DNA of 64,000 nt from CAKXIK01 sp050947015 (GCA_050947015.1 JBMNVT010000004.1:60908-124907), one strand, 5' to 3'. Numbered from the stretch's first letter, positions 50,839-59,492 are shown. Made by a program: numbers and translations. Notes: generated by a model not told the origin, from the letters alone.

Positions 50839-52785
50839 ATGCCGGCAGATGCAGCCAATCGAATTAATCTTGCGTTGATGGCCCATGTGGATGCGGGAAA
50901 AACGACTTTGACGGAACAGTTGTTGTTCCAATGCGGTGCAATCCGAAAATTAGGGCGTGTGGACGATGGAACCGCGCGAACGGATTCGCTGGCGGTGGAG
51001 CGGGAACGCGGAATTTCGGTTCGGGCGGCGGTCACCTCGCTGGAATGGAGCGGCTGCGCGATCAATTTAATCGACACACCCGGCCATACGGATTTTGCCG
51101 GCGAGGTTGACCGCGTGTTTGGTGCACCGGATGCGGCTGCGCTATTGATTTCTGCTGTGGAAGGGATTCAGTCAAATACCATTGGGCTGCTGAGGGCCTT
51201 TTCCCGTGCAGGATTGCCATACCTGATTTTTCTGAATAAAATTGACCGTGCCGGCAGCCACTGTGCGGAAATTGTCCGGCAGCTGAACGCGGATTTTGGC
51301 GGCGGATTCCGGTTGATGAATGCGCCGCTTCAGGAGGGAGAAAGAGAATGCCCGGTTACGGCGCTGCCAACTGGAGAAGCGTTCACCGAGCTTTTGGCAG
51401 ATTTTGATGATGATGCGGCAGAAAGTTTTTTGGAAGGGATACCTTTCCCCGAAGAGCGGCAGGATCTGCTTCTGCGCAGGCTTTGCACAAGCGGGACGGT
51501 GCATCCGGTACTGTGTGGCGCAGCGTTGGCCGGAACCGGTGTCAAAGCGCTGTTGCAGGCCATCGTGCGCTGGCTTCCGCGCGCTTCGGAAAAGCTTTGT
51601 CCGGAACTTTCCGGCATCGTTTTTAAACTGGAGCACGACAAAACAATGGGAAAAGTGGCACATGTCCGCCTTTTTGGCGGAAGCGTGAAAAAACGCGATA
51701 TGCTTTTTCCGAATGAAAAAGTCAGTCAGATCAGAAAATGGTCGGGCGATAAGTATACGGACGAGGACGAACTGTGTGCTGGCGATATCGGCTCGCTCTG
51801 CGGGCTGTCATCCGCACGGTGCGGCAGCATCATCGGCCGGGCAGCGCTGCATGAGGAAAGCCATCTGGCCAATCCGTTTCTCTGCATTTCCGTTGCGCCG
51901 GAAAATGAAGCGCAGCTGCCCGCGCTGGTGACCGCCGCCCGGGAGCTTTCCGAAGAAGACCCTCTGCTGGACGTTCACTGGGAAAAAACCGAGCGTGAGG
52001 TACAGCTGAACATCACGGGGCAGATTCAGGCAGAGGTGCTGCAGCGCCTTTTTCAGGAACGTTACGGGCTGCAGACCAGATTTTCACCTCCTGCTGTGAT
52101 TTACAGGGAAACGCCGTCGAAGGCCGGATTCGGTTTTGAAGCTTATACCATGCCGAAACCCTGCTGGGCGGTGGTGAAGCTTTTGCTGGAACCGCTGCCA
52201 AGGGGAAGCGGCGTGGAATGGTGTCCCGGAAATGTGCCGAATGACAAGCTCTTTTACCGGTATCAGTCGCAGATCAAAACCGCTTTTTTCCGTGCGTTGG
52301 AGCAAGGGCTTTCCGGGTGGCAGGTGACTGATCTGCGCGCAACGCTGGTAGACGGAGAACATCATATCGTCCACACACATCCGCTGGATTTTTTTGTCGC
52401 AACGCCAATGGCCGTCATGAACGGCCTGCAAAATACCGGTACTACGCTGCTGGAGCCTCTGCTTTCGGTGCATATCAGCGCCGGCGAGGAATGCTTCGGC
52501 CGCGTAACGGGTGATATCATCCAGATGCGCGGAACCTTTGATGCGCCGGTCGTGCGCAGGGGGATTTTTTCTCTGGATGCAGTGATTCCGGCAGCAACTT
52601 CGCTGGAATATCCGATCCGCTTTGCATCGCTGACATCAGGCAAAGGGCTGTATGCACCGTCGTTTTACGGTTACCGTGAATGTCCGCCCGGCTTTCGGTG
52701 TGAAACCAGGCGGCGCGGCGTGGATCCGCTCGACCGTTCCAAATGGATCCTTTACGTGCGCGGCGCTTATTCGGCAGAAGAATAA
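50839..52785 (+). CDS. TetM/TetO-like translational GTPase of uncertain role
   Basis: 648-residue relative of ribosomal protection proteins and EF-G. The G domain has AHVDAGKTT (15-23), RGISV, DTPGH and NKID; domains II-V follow in order. Ribosomal protection proteins push tetracycline off the ribosome with a domain IV loop bearing a Tyr-Ser-Pro-Val tip. Here the matching place reads GEHHIVHTHPLDFF, so those residues are replaced. Good ribosome site GAGGGGAG. It stands alone, without transposon genes, and has base composition like the chromosome. A tetracycline label would be unsafe; a housekeeping or stress ribosome factor is as likely. Confidence 0.85.
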   Translation: MPADAANRINLALMAHVDAGKTTLTEQLLFQCGAIRKLGRVDDGTARTDSLAVERERGISVRAAVTSLEWSGCAINLIDTPGHTDFAGEVDRVFGAPDAAALLISAVEGIQSNTIGLLRAFSRAGLPYLIFLNKIDRAGSHCAEIVRQLNADFGGGFRLMNAPLQEGERECPVTALPTGEAFTELLADFDDDAAESFLEGIPFPEERQDLLLRRLCTSGTVHPVLCGAALAGTGVKALLQAIVRWLPRASEKLCPELSGIVFKLEHDKTMGKVAHVRLFGGSVKKRDMLFPNEKVSQIRKWSGDKYTDEDELCAGDIGSLCGLSSARCGSIIGRAALHEESHLANPFLCISVAPENEAQLPALVTAARELSEEDPLLDVHWEKTEREVQLNITGQIQAEVLQRLFQERYGLQTRFSPPAVIYRETPSKAGFGFEAYTMPKPCWAVVKLLLEPLPRGSGVEWCPGNVPNDKLFYRYQSQIKTAFFRALEQGLSGWQVTDLRATLVDGEHHIVHTHPLDFFVATPMAVMNGLQNTGTTLLEPLLSVHISAGEECFGRVTGDIIQMRGTFDAPVVRRGIFSLDAVIPAATSLEYPIRFASLTSGKGLYAPSFYGYRECPPGFRCETRRRGVDPLDRSKWILYVRGAYSAEE

Positions 52786-52808
52786 TCCGATCGGCCTTTA
52801 AAAACGAA

Positions 52809-52847
52809 AAACGGCGAAGTCCCGTTTGGTTCGGGGCTTCGCCGTTT
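52809..52847. terminator. Bidirectional terminator between GTPase gene and pyrE
   Basis: 15-base-pair stem (52809-52823 with 52833-52847, one G-U) with flanking A and T tracts; serves the convergent genes on either side. Confidence 0.92.
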
Positions 52848-52856
52848 CTGTTTTGG

Positions 52857-53516
52857 TCAGATACAGTAATCGCTCATGTATTTTTCCATGGCGGCGAGCA
52901 TATTGCCGCTGAATTGCTGTTCCTTCAGATATTCATAAATATCGCGCACCGTTACAATTGCGTGAACGTCAATTCCGAAGTCTTCCTTAACCTCCATCAC
53001 AGCGGTTTTGCCGGGTGTTTGGCCAACCTCGCAGCGGTTGACGGAAATAAACATATCGGGAACCGTTATCTTTGCGCATCCGGTCAGGATCGGAATTACC
53101 TCACGGACCGCTGTCCCGGCGGTGATCACATCTTCAATGATGATGATCCGGTCGCCGTCCGTCGGCTTGTAGCCCACCAGACTGCCGCCCTCGCCGTGAT
53201 CCTTGACTTCCTTGCGGTTAAAGAAAAACGGCTTGTCGATTCCGTGGTTGCGCGCCAGTGCTCCGGCGGCGGAGGCTGCAAGCGGAATGCCCTTGTAGGC
53301 AGGGCCGAACATTGCGTCGAACCGGTCGCCGCAGGTGTTGCTGATCAGAGAAGCATAAAATTCGCCCAAGGTGGAGATCTGTGCCCCGGTGCGATAGTTG
53401 CCGGTATTGACAAAGTACGGCGTGTGGCGTCCGCTTTTTGTCACAAAGCTGCCAAAACGCAATACATCGGCGCTCATCATGAATTCAATAAATTTTTTCT
53501 TTTCTGCCTGCAGCAT
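52857..53516 (-). CDS. pyrE: Orotate phosphoribosyltransferase
   Basis: Joins orotate and PRPP to make OMP in pyrimidine synthesis. 219 residues with the PRPP-binding signature IIIIEDVITAGTAVRE, FGPAYKGIPLA and the flexible loop FNRKEVKDHGEGG. Start at the ATG ending at 53516 after AAAGGATG. It is separated from pyrH and no other pyr gene is adjacent. It lies 60 bases after the minus-strand DUF5662 gene. Confidence 0.97.
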   Translation of the reverse strand: MLQAEKKKFIEFMMSADVLRFGSFVTKSGRHTPYFVNTGNYRTGAQISTLGEFYASLISNTCGDRFDAMFGPAYKGIPLAASAAGALARNHGIDKPFFFNRKEVKDHGEGGSLVGYKPTDGDRIIIIEDVITAGTAVREVIPILTGCAKITVPDMFISVNRCEVGQTPGKTAVMEVKEDFGIDVHAIVTVRDIYEYLKEQQFSGNMLAAMEKYMSDYCI

Positions 53517-53576
53517 ATTGCATCATCCTTTTTTATGATTTTAATAACAACGGAGAAAAAGCATGGGTGTCTGGCC

Positions 53577-54104
53577 TCACTTTTTGGGCATGGAACGCAG
53601 AAAACGAAACGTCTCCTTTTCACCCTTTTCGGCAAGCATCGTAAGCAGTGTTTCCAGCAGCGCGGACGTTTCCGGATGGATCGCCCGGCGGCTTTTGCCG
53701 TTTAAAAAGTAATCCAACGCACTGCGGTCGGTGTAGCGCGTTTTCTGATAAATTTTGCTGGCGGCGACGCGGTCGCAAAACATTTCAATGACAAACCGAA
53801 TCGGCATTTTTACCGGGCAGACGGTGCGTGTGGCCGGATTGTAATCACTCCAGTATTCAAAATGGTGGCGATTGCGCCCCTTGTGGTGCATCCAGGCAAG
53901 GGAATAGCCGTAAGCGTCGCGTTCGCCTTCATTGGGGCTACGGTTGCCCTGATAATACTTTGCGCCAACCCAGAATTCAGAAGGGCTGTATTTGGAAAGA
54001 TCGTGCATCAGGCCGCGCCACGGAATCCCGGCGCGAAAGCAATTCCGAATCACCTGATGGCGGTGGCGTGTGATGGTCCAAAAATGGTTCCAAACGTTTT
54101 GCAA
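53577..54104 (-). CDS. DUF5662 family protein
   Basis: 175 residues starting probably at TTG 54104, which gives NVWNHFWTITRHRHQVIRNCF. Strongly patterned with His, Trp, Tyr and Arg: HRHQVI, HDLSKYSPSEF, YYQGNRSPNE, AWMHHKGRNRHHFEYW, and a C-terminal helix (LLETLLTMLAEKGEKETFRF). The HD/HH clusters resemble a metal-dependent hydrolase of the HD type, which is inference. No signal or membrane segment. A weak AAAGGGTGA site overlaps the stop of the upstream gene, so the pair is likely cotranscribed. Confidence 0.8.
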   Translation of the reverse strand: MQNVWNHFWTITRHRHQVIRNCFRAGIPWRGLMHDLSKYSPSEFWVGAKYYQGNRSPNEGERDAYGYSLAWMHHKGRNRHHFEYWSDYNPATRTVCPVKMPIRFVIEMFCDRVAASKIYQKTRYTDRSALDYFLNGKSRRAIHPETSALLETLLTMLAEKGEKETFRFLRSMPKK

Positions 54105-54119
54105 TCGGATCGTGGTTCA

Positions 54120-54770
54120 TCACCCTTTGGCTGGATTTGTGGGCAACGCAACTCTGTCGGCATTGTTTTCCCTGTTGCTGTCCGGAGCGGCAGGTTCAGC
54201 TTCACCGGCCGCGTTACTGTCGTTTCCCGCGGCAGAAACAACATCTGCGGGGGAAAAAGGCGCCGTACCAACCGCAGCCGGATCGAAGTCAACTGATTCC
54301 AGTTCAAGGCTCCGAGTATGCCGCAGCCGGTTGGAAACGAAAAAAACCCGAACCAGAACCAGCAGGGAACCGGAAAAAAGCAGTAGCCCGAAAACGGATC
54401 CCACGGCGTATTTTCCCGCCAGTGTTCGTGCCTGAGCAGATTTTTCCTTCAATAAAAGCGCCTCCTGATCGGTAAGAGGTTCGCTTCCATCCGTCGTGTG
54501 CAGGCTGAAAGCATCCAGCCCAGCCGCCGCGGTCAAGGGCTCATAAACGGCGGCCGCGCAGGAAAGCGTCAGTGTTGCGCCGGTAAAAATCAGCAAACAC
54601 AGGCAAAACACAGCAACCAGTTCCTTACCGGAGCGGCAAATCCGATAGGCAAGGCGGGAAACCGGACGCATTCCCGCGGCGCAGTTTCGCGGCAAAGGAG
54701 TGCCGCAGCTGCTGCAGGAGGCCGCGTTGGAGGTGCATTTTGCATGACAGGATGGACACCGCATTTTCAT
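54120..54770 (-). CDS. Zinc-ribbon membrane protein of unknown function
   Basis: 216 residues; ATG at 54770 seven bases after AAAGGA. An N-terminal zinc ribbon (CPSCHAKCTSNAASCSSC, residues 4-21) is followed by a membrane helix at about 48-75 (LVAVFCLCLLIFTGATLTL), a short external segment, a second helix at about 123-145 (SVFGLLLFSGSLLVLVRVFF) and a disordered Asp/Ala/Pro/Glu-rich tail. A double-glycine-free, non-enzymatic architecture. Such zinc_ribbon_2 membrane proteins are common in Clostridia with unknown role. Confidence 0.75.
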   Translation of the reverse strand: MKMRCPSCHAKCTSNAASCSSCGTPLPRNCAAGMRPVSRLAYRICRSGKELVAVFCLCLLIFTGATLTLSCAAAVYEPLTAAAGLDAFSLHTTDGSEPLTDQEALLLKEKSAQARTLAGKYAVGSVFGLLLFSGSLLVLVRVFFVSNRLRHTRSLELESVDFDPAAVGTAPFSPADVVSAAGNDSNAAGEAEPAAPDSNRENNADRVALPTNPAKG

Positions 54771-54827
54771 AAACAATCCTTTCGTACGCGGCAGAGCCTG
54801 CCGTTGGTATCAATGATTCTGTTTTAT

Positions 54828-54856
54828 ATTATGGCACAGTTTTGTTCCGCGGTCAA
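54828..54856 (-). promoter_or_regulatory. Promoter of the minus-strand zinc-ribbon/DUF5662 unit
   Basis: Minus strand TTGACC (54856-54851), 17 bases, CATAAT (54833-54828), some 58 bases before the start. Confidence 0.65.
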
Positions 54857-54916
54857 CCAAAAAGCAGGAATTTGTCGTTTCAGCAGTGGTTGGGTCTGTC
54901 TTTTTTTGAACGGATA

Positions 54917-54925
54917 TGTTATACT
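54917..54925 (+). promoter_or_regulatory. Extended -10 promoter of the CpXC gene
   Basis: TGT followed by TATACT (54917-54925), an extended -10 element; no good -35 at the usual distance. 48 bases before the ATG. Confidence 0.5.
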
Positions 54926-54972
54926 AAATAAAAGAAAAGAACCGGTGCGCGGCCGGGGAAGGGATGATTGTT

Positions 54973-55647
54973 ATGGCAGATGGAATGACCGGGGAAACAC
55001 GCAGAATCGCTTGCCCTTGTTGCGGCAAAGAAATAGAAGCGTCGGTTTATCCGATAGTTAATATAAAGCGCAGCCCTCAGCTGCGGGAGAAAATTCTGGA
55101 TGAAAGTCTGTTTCGAAGCGAATGCTCTGTGTGCGGCAAGCCGTTTCGTCTGATATCACGCTGTTTGTATCACGATGAGGAAAAAAACTTTATGGTTTAT
55201 CTGATCCCCGGTTTTCATGGCAAAAAGCTGGAAACCGGCGGCATTTCGCAGGAGTATCCTGAATTTTCCACGGCTGCCTGCCGGGTGGTTTCCAACCTCA
55301 ATCAGCTGAAGGAAAAAATTTTGCTGATGGAATTCGGCGTTGACGACCGTGCGATCGAAATTGCAAAGCTGGCGGTTTCGGGAATTGTGGCAAAGAAGTA
55401 TGATAAGCGAATTCAGGCGGCGTATTTTTGCCGGTTGAACGAAGAAACTGACCGTATTGGCTTTTCATTTTTTCTGGACGGGGAAGCTCAGCCGGTGTTT
55501 TACCAGACGCATGCGGAGGTTTACCGCTATGCAAAAGAAGTTGCAGAGGAATTTCCCTTGAACGGGTTTATGAATGTGGATGTTCGCTGGGCGGCCCGCG
55601 CACTGGATATCAGTCGCCGCAGTTCCGTCGGCAGTTCGGCGGAATGA
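54973..55647 (+). CDS. CpXC-domain-like cysteine protein
   Basis: 224 residues from the ATG at 54973, nine bases after GGGGAAGGG (the ATG at 54964 touches it). N-terminal CPCCGKEI (14-21) and CSVCGKPFRL (about 51-60) form the paired cysteines expected for a CpXC-type zinc domain, with LREKILDESLF between. The rest is mixed alpha/beta without recognised motif. Cytoplasmic. Transcribed divergently from the zinc-ribbon membrane protein and directly upstream of nfo. Confidence 0.7.
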   Translation: MADGMTGETRRIACPCCGKEIEASVYPIVNIKRSPQLREKILDESLFRSECSVCGKPFRLISRCLYHDEEKNFMVYLIPGFHGKKLETGGISQEYPEFSTAACRVVSNLNQLKEKILLMEFGVDDRAIEIAKLAVSGIVAKKYDKRIQAAYFCRLNEETDRIGFSFFLDGEAQPVFYQTHAEVYRYAKEVAEEFPLNGFMNVDVRWAARALDISRRSSVGSSAE

Positions 55648-55676
55648 GAAATCGGAATTCAAACGGAGGAATCAAT

Positions 55677-56513
55677 ATGTTTATCATCGGCAGCCATCTT
55701 TCCGCCTCCAAAGGGTATCTTCATATGGGGCAGGAGGCTGTTTCCATCGGTGCAAACACATTTCAGTTTTTTACGCGCAATCCGCGCGGGTTCGCAGCCA
55801 AAGAACCCGATCCGGCAGATGAGGCGGCGTTTGTGCACTTTGCGAAAGAAAATGGCATTCCTGTCATTATGGCGCACGCGCCCTATACGCTCAACGCCTG
55901 TTCGGCGGAGGAGCATACGCGCGACCTGGCTTATCAGATCATGAAGGATGATCTCCGGCGGTTGGAGGCCATTCCGGGAACCTATTATAATTTTCATCCC
56001 GGCAGTCACGTCAAGCAGGGCGTGGAGACCGGAATTCTGCAGATTACAGAGCTGCTCAACCGCATTCTTACCCCTGAACAGCACACGACGGTTCTGTTGG
56101 AAACCATGGCGGGAAAGGGCAGCGAGGTGGGGCGCACCTTTGAGGAACTGCGGCAGATTATTGACCGCACTGAGCGGCAGGAAAAGCTTGGTGTTTGCCT
56201 TGACACCTGCCATGTCAGCGACGGCGGATATGATATCGTGAACCATCTGGATGATGTGCTTGAAGAGTTTGACCGCGTGGTCGGGCTTGACCGCCTGAAG
56301 GCGATTCATTTGAACGACAGCAAAAATCCGCTGGGCAGCCATAAGGATCGCCACGAAAAAATCGGTGAAGGCTCACTGGGCGAAGAGGCGCTTGCGCGAG
56401 TTATCAATCATGCGGCTTTGCGGTCGCTTCCGTTTTTTCTGGAAACACCGAACGATCTCGACGGTTATGCCAGCGAAATTGCGCTGTTGAAAAGTCTGCG
56501 CAAAGAACCGTGA
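55677..56513 (+). CDS. nfo: Endonuclease IV (AP endonuclease)
   Basis: Zinc-dependent apurinic/apyrimidinic endonuclease of base excision repair. The ATG at 55677 follows ACGGAGGA. 278 residues with the zinc-site motifs in order: GSHLSASKG, HAPYTLN, HPGSH, ETMAGKG, LDTCHVSDGGYD, HLNDSK and HKDRHEKIGEG. The next gene, an alkylation-repair protein, overlaps its stop by four bases, forming a small repair operon. Confidence 0.97.
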   Translation: MFIIGSHLSASKGYLHMGQEAVSIGANTFQFFTRNPRGFAAKEPDPADEAAFVHFAKENGIPVIMAHAPYTLNACSAEEHTRDLAYQIMKDDLRRLEAIPGTYYNFHPGSHVKQGVETGILQITELLNRILTPEQHTTVLLETMAGKGSEVGRTFEELRQIIDRTERQEKLGVCLDTCHVSDGGYDIVNHLDDVLEEFDRVVGLDRLKAIHLNDSKNPLGSHKDRHEKIGEGSLGEEALARVINHAALRSLPFFLETPNDLDGYASEIALLKSLRKEP

Positions 56514-57232
56514 TCGCGCAGGAACTCCGCGCGCGCCTCACGGAGCTTGCCGAGCCGGCGTACCGCGATTTCTCGTCAAGGCTGATTCCCGGCTGCGGGG
56601 AGATGCTCGGGGTGCGTCTGCCCGTGTTGAGAAAACTTGCCGCGGAAATTGCCGCCGAAGACTGGCGAGGCTTTCTGCAATGTTCCGTGGATGACGTTTT
56701 TGAAGAGCGAATGCTGCAGGGAATGGTGATCGGTGCGGTAAAAGGCATTTCGATTGAGGAGCGTCTGGATTGGGTCGCGTGGTTCGTGCCGAAGATCAAC
56801 AACTGGTCTGTCTGCGACAGCTTTTGCGCAGGGCTTACTTTTACCAAAAGGGAGCCGGAACGTGTCTGGCGTTTTCTGGAGCGTTATTATGCATCGGCAG
56901 CGCCGTTTGAAAACCGATTTGCAGTGGTGATGACGCTCGACTGGTTTTCCAAAGAACCGGACTATGTTCAGGTTGCATTTGAGCGCTTGTCCGCTCTGCG
57001 TTCGTCGGAGTTTTATGTTCAGTTGGCGGTGGCGTGGGCGGTTTCGGTCTTCTTTGTCCGTTTTCCGAAGGAGACGGAATTATATTTACACCGTTGTCCG
57101 GATGATTTTACCCGCCGCAAGGCGATTCAAAAAATCTGCGAATCACGCCGGGTATCGTCGGAATGCAAAGCGCGCCTGCGCCGGCAATTTGGCAAAAGCG
57201 CCGTTCCCCCCAAGCAAAAAGCGAATGACTAG
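56510..57232 (+). CDS. DNA alkylation repair protein (AlkD-like HEAT repeats)
   Basis: 240 residues beginning at GTG 56510, inside the nfo stop (GTGA overlap). All-helical HEAT-like repeats with the family segments GVRLPVLRKLA, WRGFLQCS, NNWSVCDSF and a basic C-terminal tail. AlkD-type glycosylases release N3- and N7-alkylpurines; the resulting abasic site is the substrate of Nfo upstream, so pairing makes biochemical sense. Whether the key tryptophan and aspartate of AlkD are all present needs alignment; WSVCD is a good sign. Confidence 0.85.
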   Translation: MIAQELRARLTELAEPAYRDFSSRLIPGCGEMLGVRLPVLRKLAAEIAAEDWRGFLQCSVDDVFEERMLQGMVIGAVKGISIEERLDWVAWFVPKINNWSVCDSFCAGLTFTKREPERVWRFLERYYASAAPFENRFAVVMTLDWFSKEPDYVQVAFERLSALRSSEFYVQLAVAWAVSVFFVRFPKETELYLHRCPDDFTRRKAIQKICESRRVSSECKARLRRQFGKSAVPPKQKAND

Positions 57233-57234
57233 AA

Positions 57235-57276
57235 AACCGCCGCACAGCACTGGAAAAGAAGCGCTGTGCGGCGGTT
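57235..57276. terminator. Hairpin terminator between convergent genes
   Basis: Perfect 14-base-pair stem (57235-57248 with 57263-57276). On the minus strand it is followed by GGTTTTC, so it best serves the minus-strand genes; in the plus direction the trailing T run is poor. Confidence 0.8.
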
Positions 57277-57283
57277 CGCTGTT

Positions 57284-57415
57284 TCAAAAGTGTTTTCCTT
57301 TGCGGCGGCCTTTTGGCTTGCCGCCCTGTCTGTTGCCGATATCAAAATCCGGGGGTGAGTTACTTCCGAAGAAGCGATCGTCTTTTTTCTTATTGAAGAG
57401 AAATCGTATAAGCAA
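57284..57415 (-). CDS. Possible 43-residue polar small protein
   Basis: A frame at the 3' end of the epimerase gene, overlapping its last codons from a TTG at 57415. Its last 35 residues lie past the epimerase stop and look selected: NKKKDDRFFGSNSPPDFDIG then NRQGGKPKGRRKGKHF, very polar and ending basic. It sits just before a minus-strand terminator. No ribosome site is clear and the start is a guess. Alternatives: remnant of another gene, or chance. Confidence 0.3.
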   Translation of the reverse strand: MLIRFLFNKKKDDRFFGSNSPPDFDIGNRQGGKPKGRRKGKHF

Positions 57416-58265
57416 AGGAACGGCGTTCGCCCGGCTGAAGGACAACCGCATGCGGTTTATCCTCAAACCTGCCGCTTTCTCCAATGATTGCATTTACGCC
57501 GACCCATGGCTCGATACAGACGAAGGGAGCACGCTTTTTGGGCGGCGTCCAAAACCCAATCATCGGGAATTCCGTAAAATCAACGGTGACGCTGTGCATA
57601 TCATTTTTGTTTTGCAGTGTGACCGTCCGGGAGCGCAGTTCGTCAAAAATCAATGCGCCGTCGTCAAAAAGAGGATAATTCAAAGGGATACGGTTGCTGT
57701 TTTTCAGCATCGGGCGCTGTGCTAAGGGATCGATCATGCCCAACTCCGCGTTGTTTGTCCAGGAATCAGCCTGTTCTATTTGCTCGAACGCCAGTTCGTA
57801 GTCTTCAAAACGGTTGCCGTCTGTCGGGCAAAGAAAAGCGGGGTGTGCGCCAATGCAGAACGGCATCGGAACATTGTCGCGGTTTTCCACACGAAAAGCA
57901 ATGCGCAAAGCGCTGTCGGCCAGGGAATATTCAGCCTGCAGGGAAAAGCGGAACGGATAAGTTTCACGCGATGCGTCTGAATCGGTTAACTCCAGCGTAA
58001 TCGAGGCGTCTGAATGCGCGATCGGTAAAAATTTGCTCCGCCGGGCAAATCCGTGCTGCGGCATGTAATAGTATTTATCCCGCAGGAGTACGCCTTTTTT
58101 GTCCAGCGCGCCGACAAACGGAAACAGGATCGGCGATCTGCCGGTCCAGTATGCCGCGTCGCCATGCCAAAGGTATTCCCGGTCGTCCAACTTCAGAGAC
58201 TGCAGCTCCGCGCCGTTTTCCGAAACAGTCGCGTGCAGTTTTCCGCAATGAATAGAAAATTCCAT
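57390..58265 (-). CDS. Aldose 1-epimerase family protein
   Basis: 291 residues from the ATG at 58265, which follows AAAGGAAG; the earlier in-frame start at 58298 has no ribosome site. Galactose mutarotase-like beta sandwich with GRSPILFPFVG, the catalytic histidine region YYMPQHGFARR, and GAHPAFLCP with the second histidine; the general base glutamate likely lies in FVCIEPWVG. The close relation is to the LacX/YeaD-like subgroup acting on hexose or hexose-6-phosphate. Substrate not assigned. Confidence 0.9.
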   Translation of the reverse strand: MEFSIHCGKLHATVSENGAELQSLKLDDREYLWHGDAAYWTGRSPILFPFVGALDKKGVLLRDKYYYMPQHGFARRSKFLPIAHSDASITLELTDSDASRETYPFRFSLQAEYSLADSALRIAFRVENRDNVPMPFCIGAHPAFLCPTDGNRFEDYELAFEQIEQADSWTNNAELGMIDPLAQRPMLKNSNRIPLNYPLFDDGALIFDELRSRTVTLQNKNDMHSVTVDFTEFPMIGFWTPPKKRAPFVCIEPWVGVNAIIGESGRFEDKPHAVVLQPGERRSFAYTISLQ

Positions 58266-58353
58266 TAAAAACGCTTCCTTTCTTTCAGGTACATCCAATA
58301 TCGCTCGACCGTCTTTTCGTCAACAACCCCCCCGAGATTCATTCGCCGCCGTT

Positions 58354-58917
58354 TTACCGGATGGAAAATTTGTCAGCAAAATCAGGGAAAAACATCTGAT
58401 GATAAATATCATCCAGCATCCGGCGCAACTCTGTGCTGCCGGTGTGTGCTGCGCAATCCATACAAAGAATTTCGTATTCTACGCCGAATACAACGGAACG
58501 AACCCCGGTTTTGCGTACGCCATTACGTAGGTAAAATGCAATACGGCGTGTTCGGATGGTGGTTTCCTCTTCGTTTTCAGCCGCATCAATGGCTTCCGAC
58601 TCCAGAAGCACCATATCAAGATTCTGCAGCTCGCAGCGCAGCAGCGCCAAAAAACGGCTGCCGATTCCGCCGCCGCGTTTTCCGCGCAGAACCGCAAAGT
58701 AGTCCAGCAGCGCCGCTTTTCCATTCCCGCTTTTTACGAAAAAAGCATAGCCGCGCAGCACATCGTCTTCGAAAAGTCCGAATGCAAAATAGATTCCGTT
58801 GTGCAGCATCTGCAGAATCCGTCCCAACGGTTTGACCTCATCAGCGGGGAAATCAAAAACCAGATGATTCTGATAAATTTCGGAAATTTCCGTTTCGGTT
58901 AATGGGTTTAATTGCAT
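58354..58917 (-). CDS. GNAT family N-acetyltransferase
   Basis: 187 residues; the acetyl-CoA pyrophosphate loop is RGKRGGGIGSRFL (about 79-91). DYFAVL before it and FYLRNGVRKTGV after it fit the fold. Soluble. ATG at 58917 after AAAGGA. The acceptor substrate cannot be told, and neighbours (epimerase downstream, Rrf2 regulator upstream) give no clue. Confidence 0.85.
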   Translation of the reverse strand: MQLNPLTETEISEIYQNHLVFDFPADEVKPLGRILQMLHNGIYFAFGLFEDDVLRGYAFFVKSGNGKAALLDYFAVLRGKRGGGIGSRFLALLRCELQNLDMVLLESEAIDAAENEEETTIRTRRIAFYLRNGVRKTGVRSVVFGVEYEILCMDCAAHTGSTELRRMLDDIYHQMFFPDFADKFSIR

Positions 58918-59011
58918 TTTTATAAAATCCTTTCTTAAGCTGTGCCGCTTCCGATGAGGATCATTTTAGTTCTATCGGTTAAAAACGGAGCGGCAGAATT
59001 GCCCCGGAAAA

Positions 59012-59458
59012 TCAAATATAGAACATCAATGCGCCGCCGCTGCGGATGCGTTCGGCTTCTCTGTTCAAATCTGCAAGTGAAACAGCGGAAAGTGTCTGCA
59101 GAACCGCGTCATCCAGCCGGTTCCACAGTACGCTCTGAAATGCCGGTTCCAGCTCTTTAGCCGAATCTCCTACGGTCGCCTCCGTTTTTTCAAACAGCCC
59201 CAGCTCCGAAGCGGAAAGAATATCAGCCGCTGTAATTTCCTCCGGTGCTTTGGCGAGCTGATATCCTCCCTGAGCGCCTTTGATCGAAGTAACCAGCTGC
59301 GCGCGTTTCAACAGCGAAAAAACCTGCTCCAAATAAATCTTTGAAATTCCGAGCGTTTCTGAGATCCGCAGTACCGTCAGGCTGCCGCCGCTTTCCCAAA
59401 TACCAGCAAGTTCGGTCATTGCTGCCACAGCGTAGCGCCCCTTGGATGAAATTCGCAT
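59012..59458 (-). CDS. Rrf2 family transcriptional regulator, cysteine-free
   Basis: 148 residues with the N-terminal winged helix of the family: MRISSKGRYAVAAMTELA, ISETLGISKIYLEQVFSLLKRAQLV and the wing KGAQGGYQLAKAPEEITAADIL. Rrf2 proteins such as IscR and NsrR bind an Fe-S cluster through three cysteines; this one has no cysteine at all, so it resembles the CymR type, which senses through a partner protein. A long imperfect palindrome overlaps its own promoter, pointing to autoregulation. Its other targets are unknown; no suf/isc genes are adjacent. Confidence 0.92.
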   Translation of the reverse strand: MRISSKGRYAVAAMTELAGIWESGGSLTVLRISETLGISKIYLEQVFSLLKRAQLVTSIKGAQGGYQLAKAPEEITAADILSASELGLFEKTEATVGDSAKELEPAFQSVLWNRLDDAVLQTLSAVSLADLNREAERIRSGGALMFYI

Positions 59459-59492
59459 TTTAAATCACAATCCTTCTATTATAAAAATAGGC

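Noticed and set aside
50839..52785. Calling this gene tetracycline resistance tet(M).
   Set aside because: The resistance-defining loop residues are replaced and there is no mobile or attenuator context; kept as a TetM-like GTPase only.
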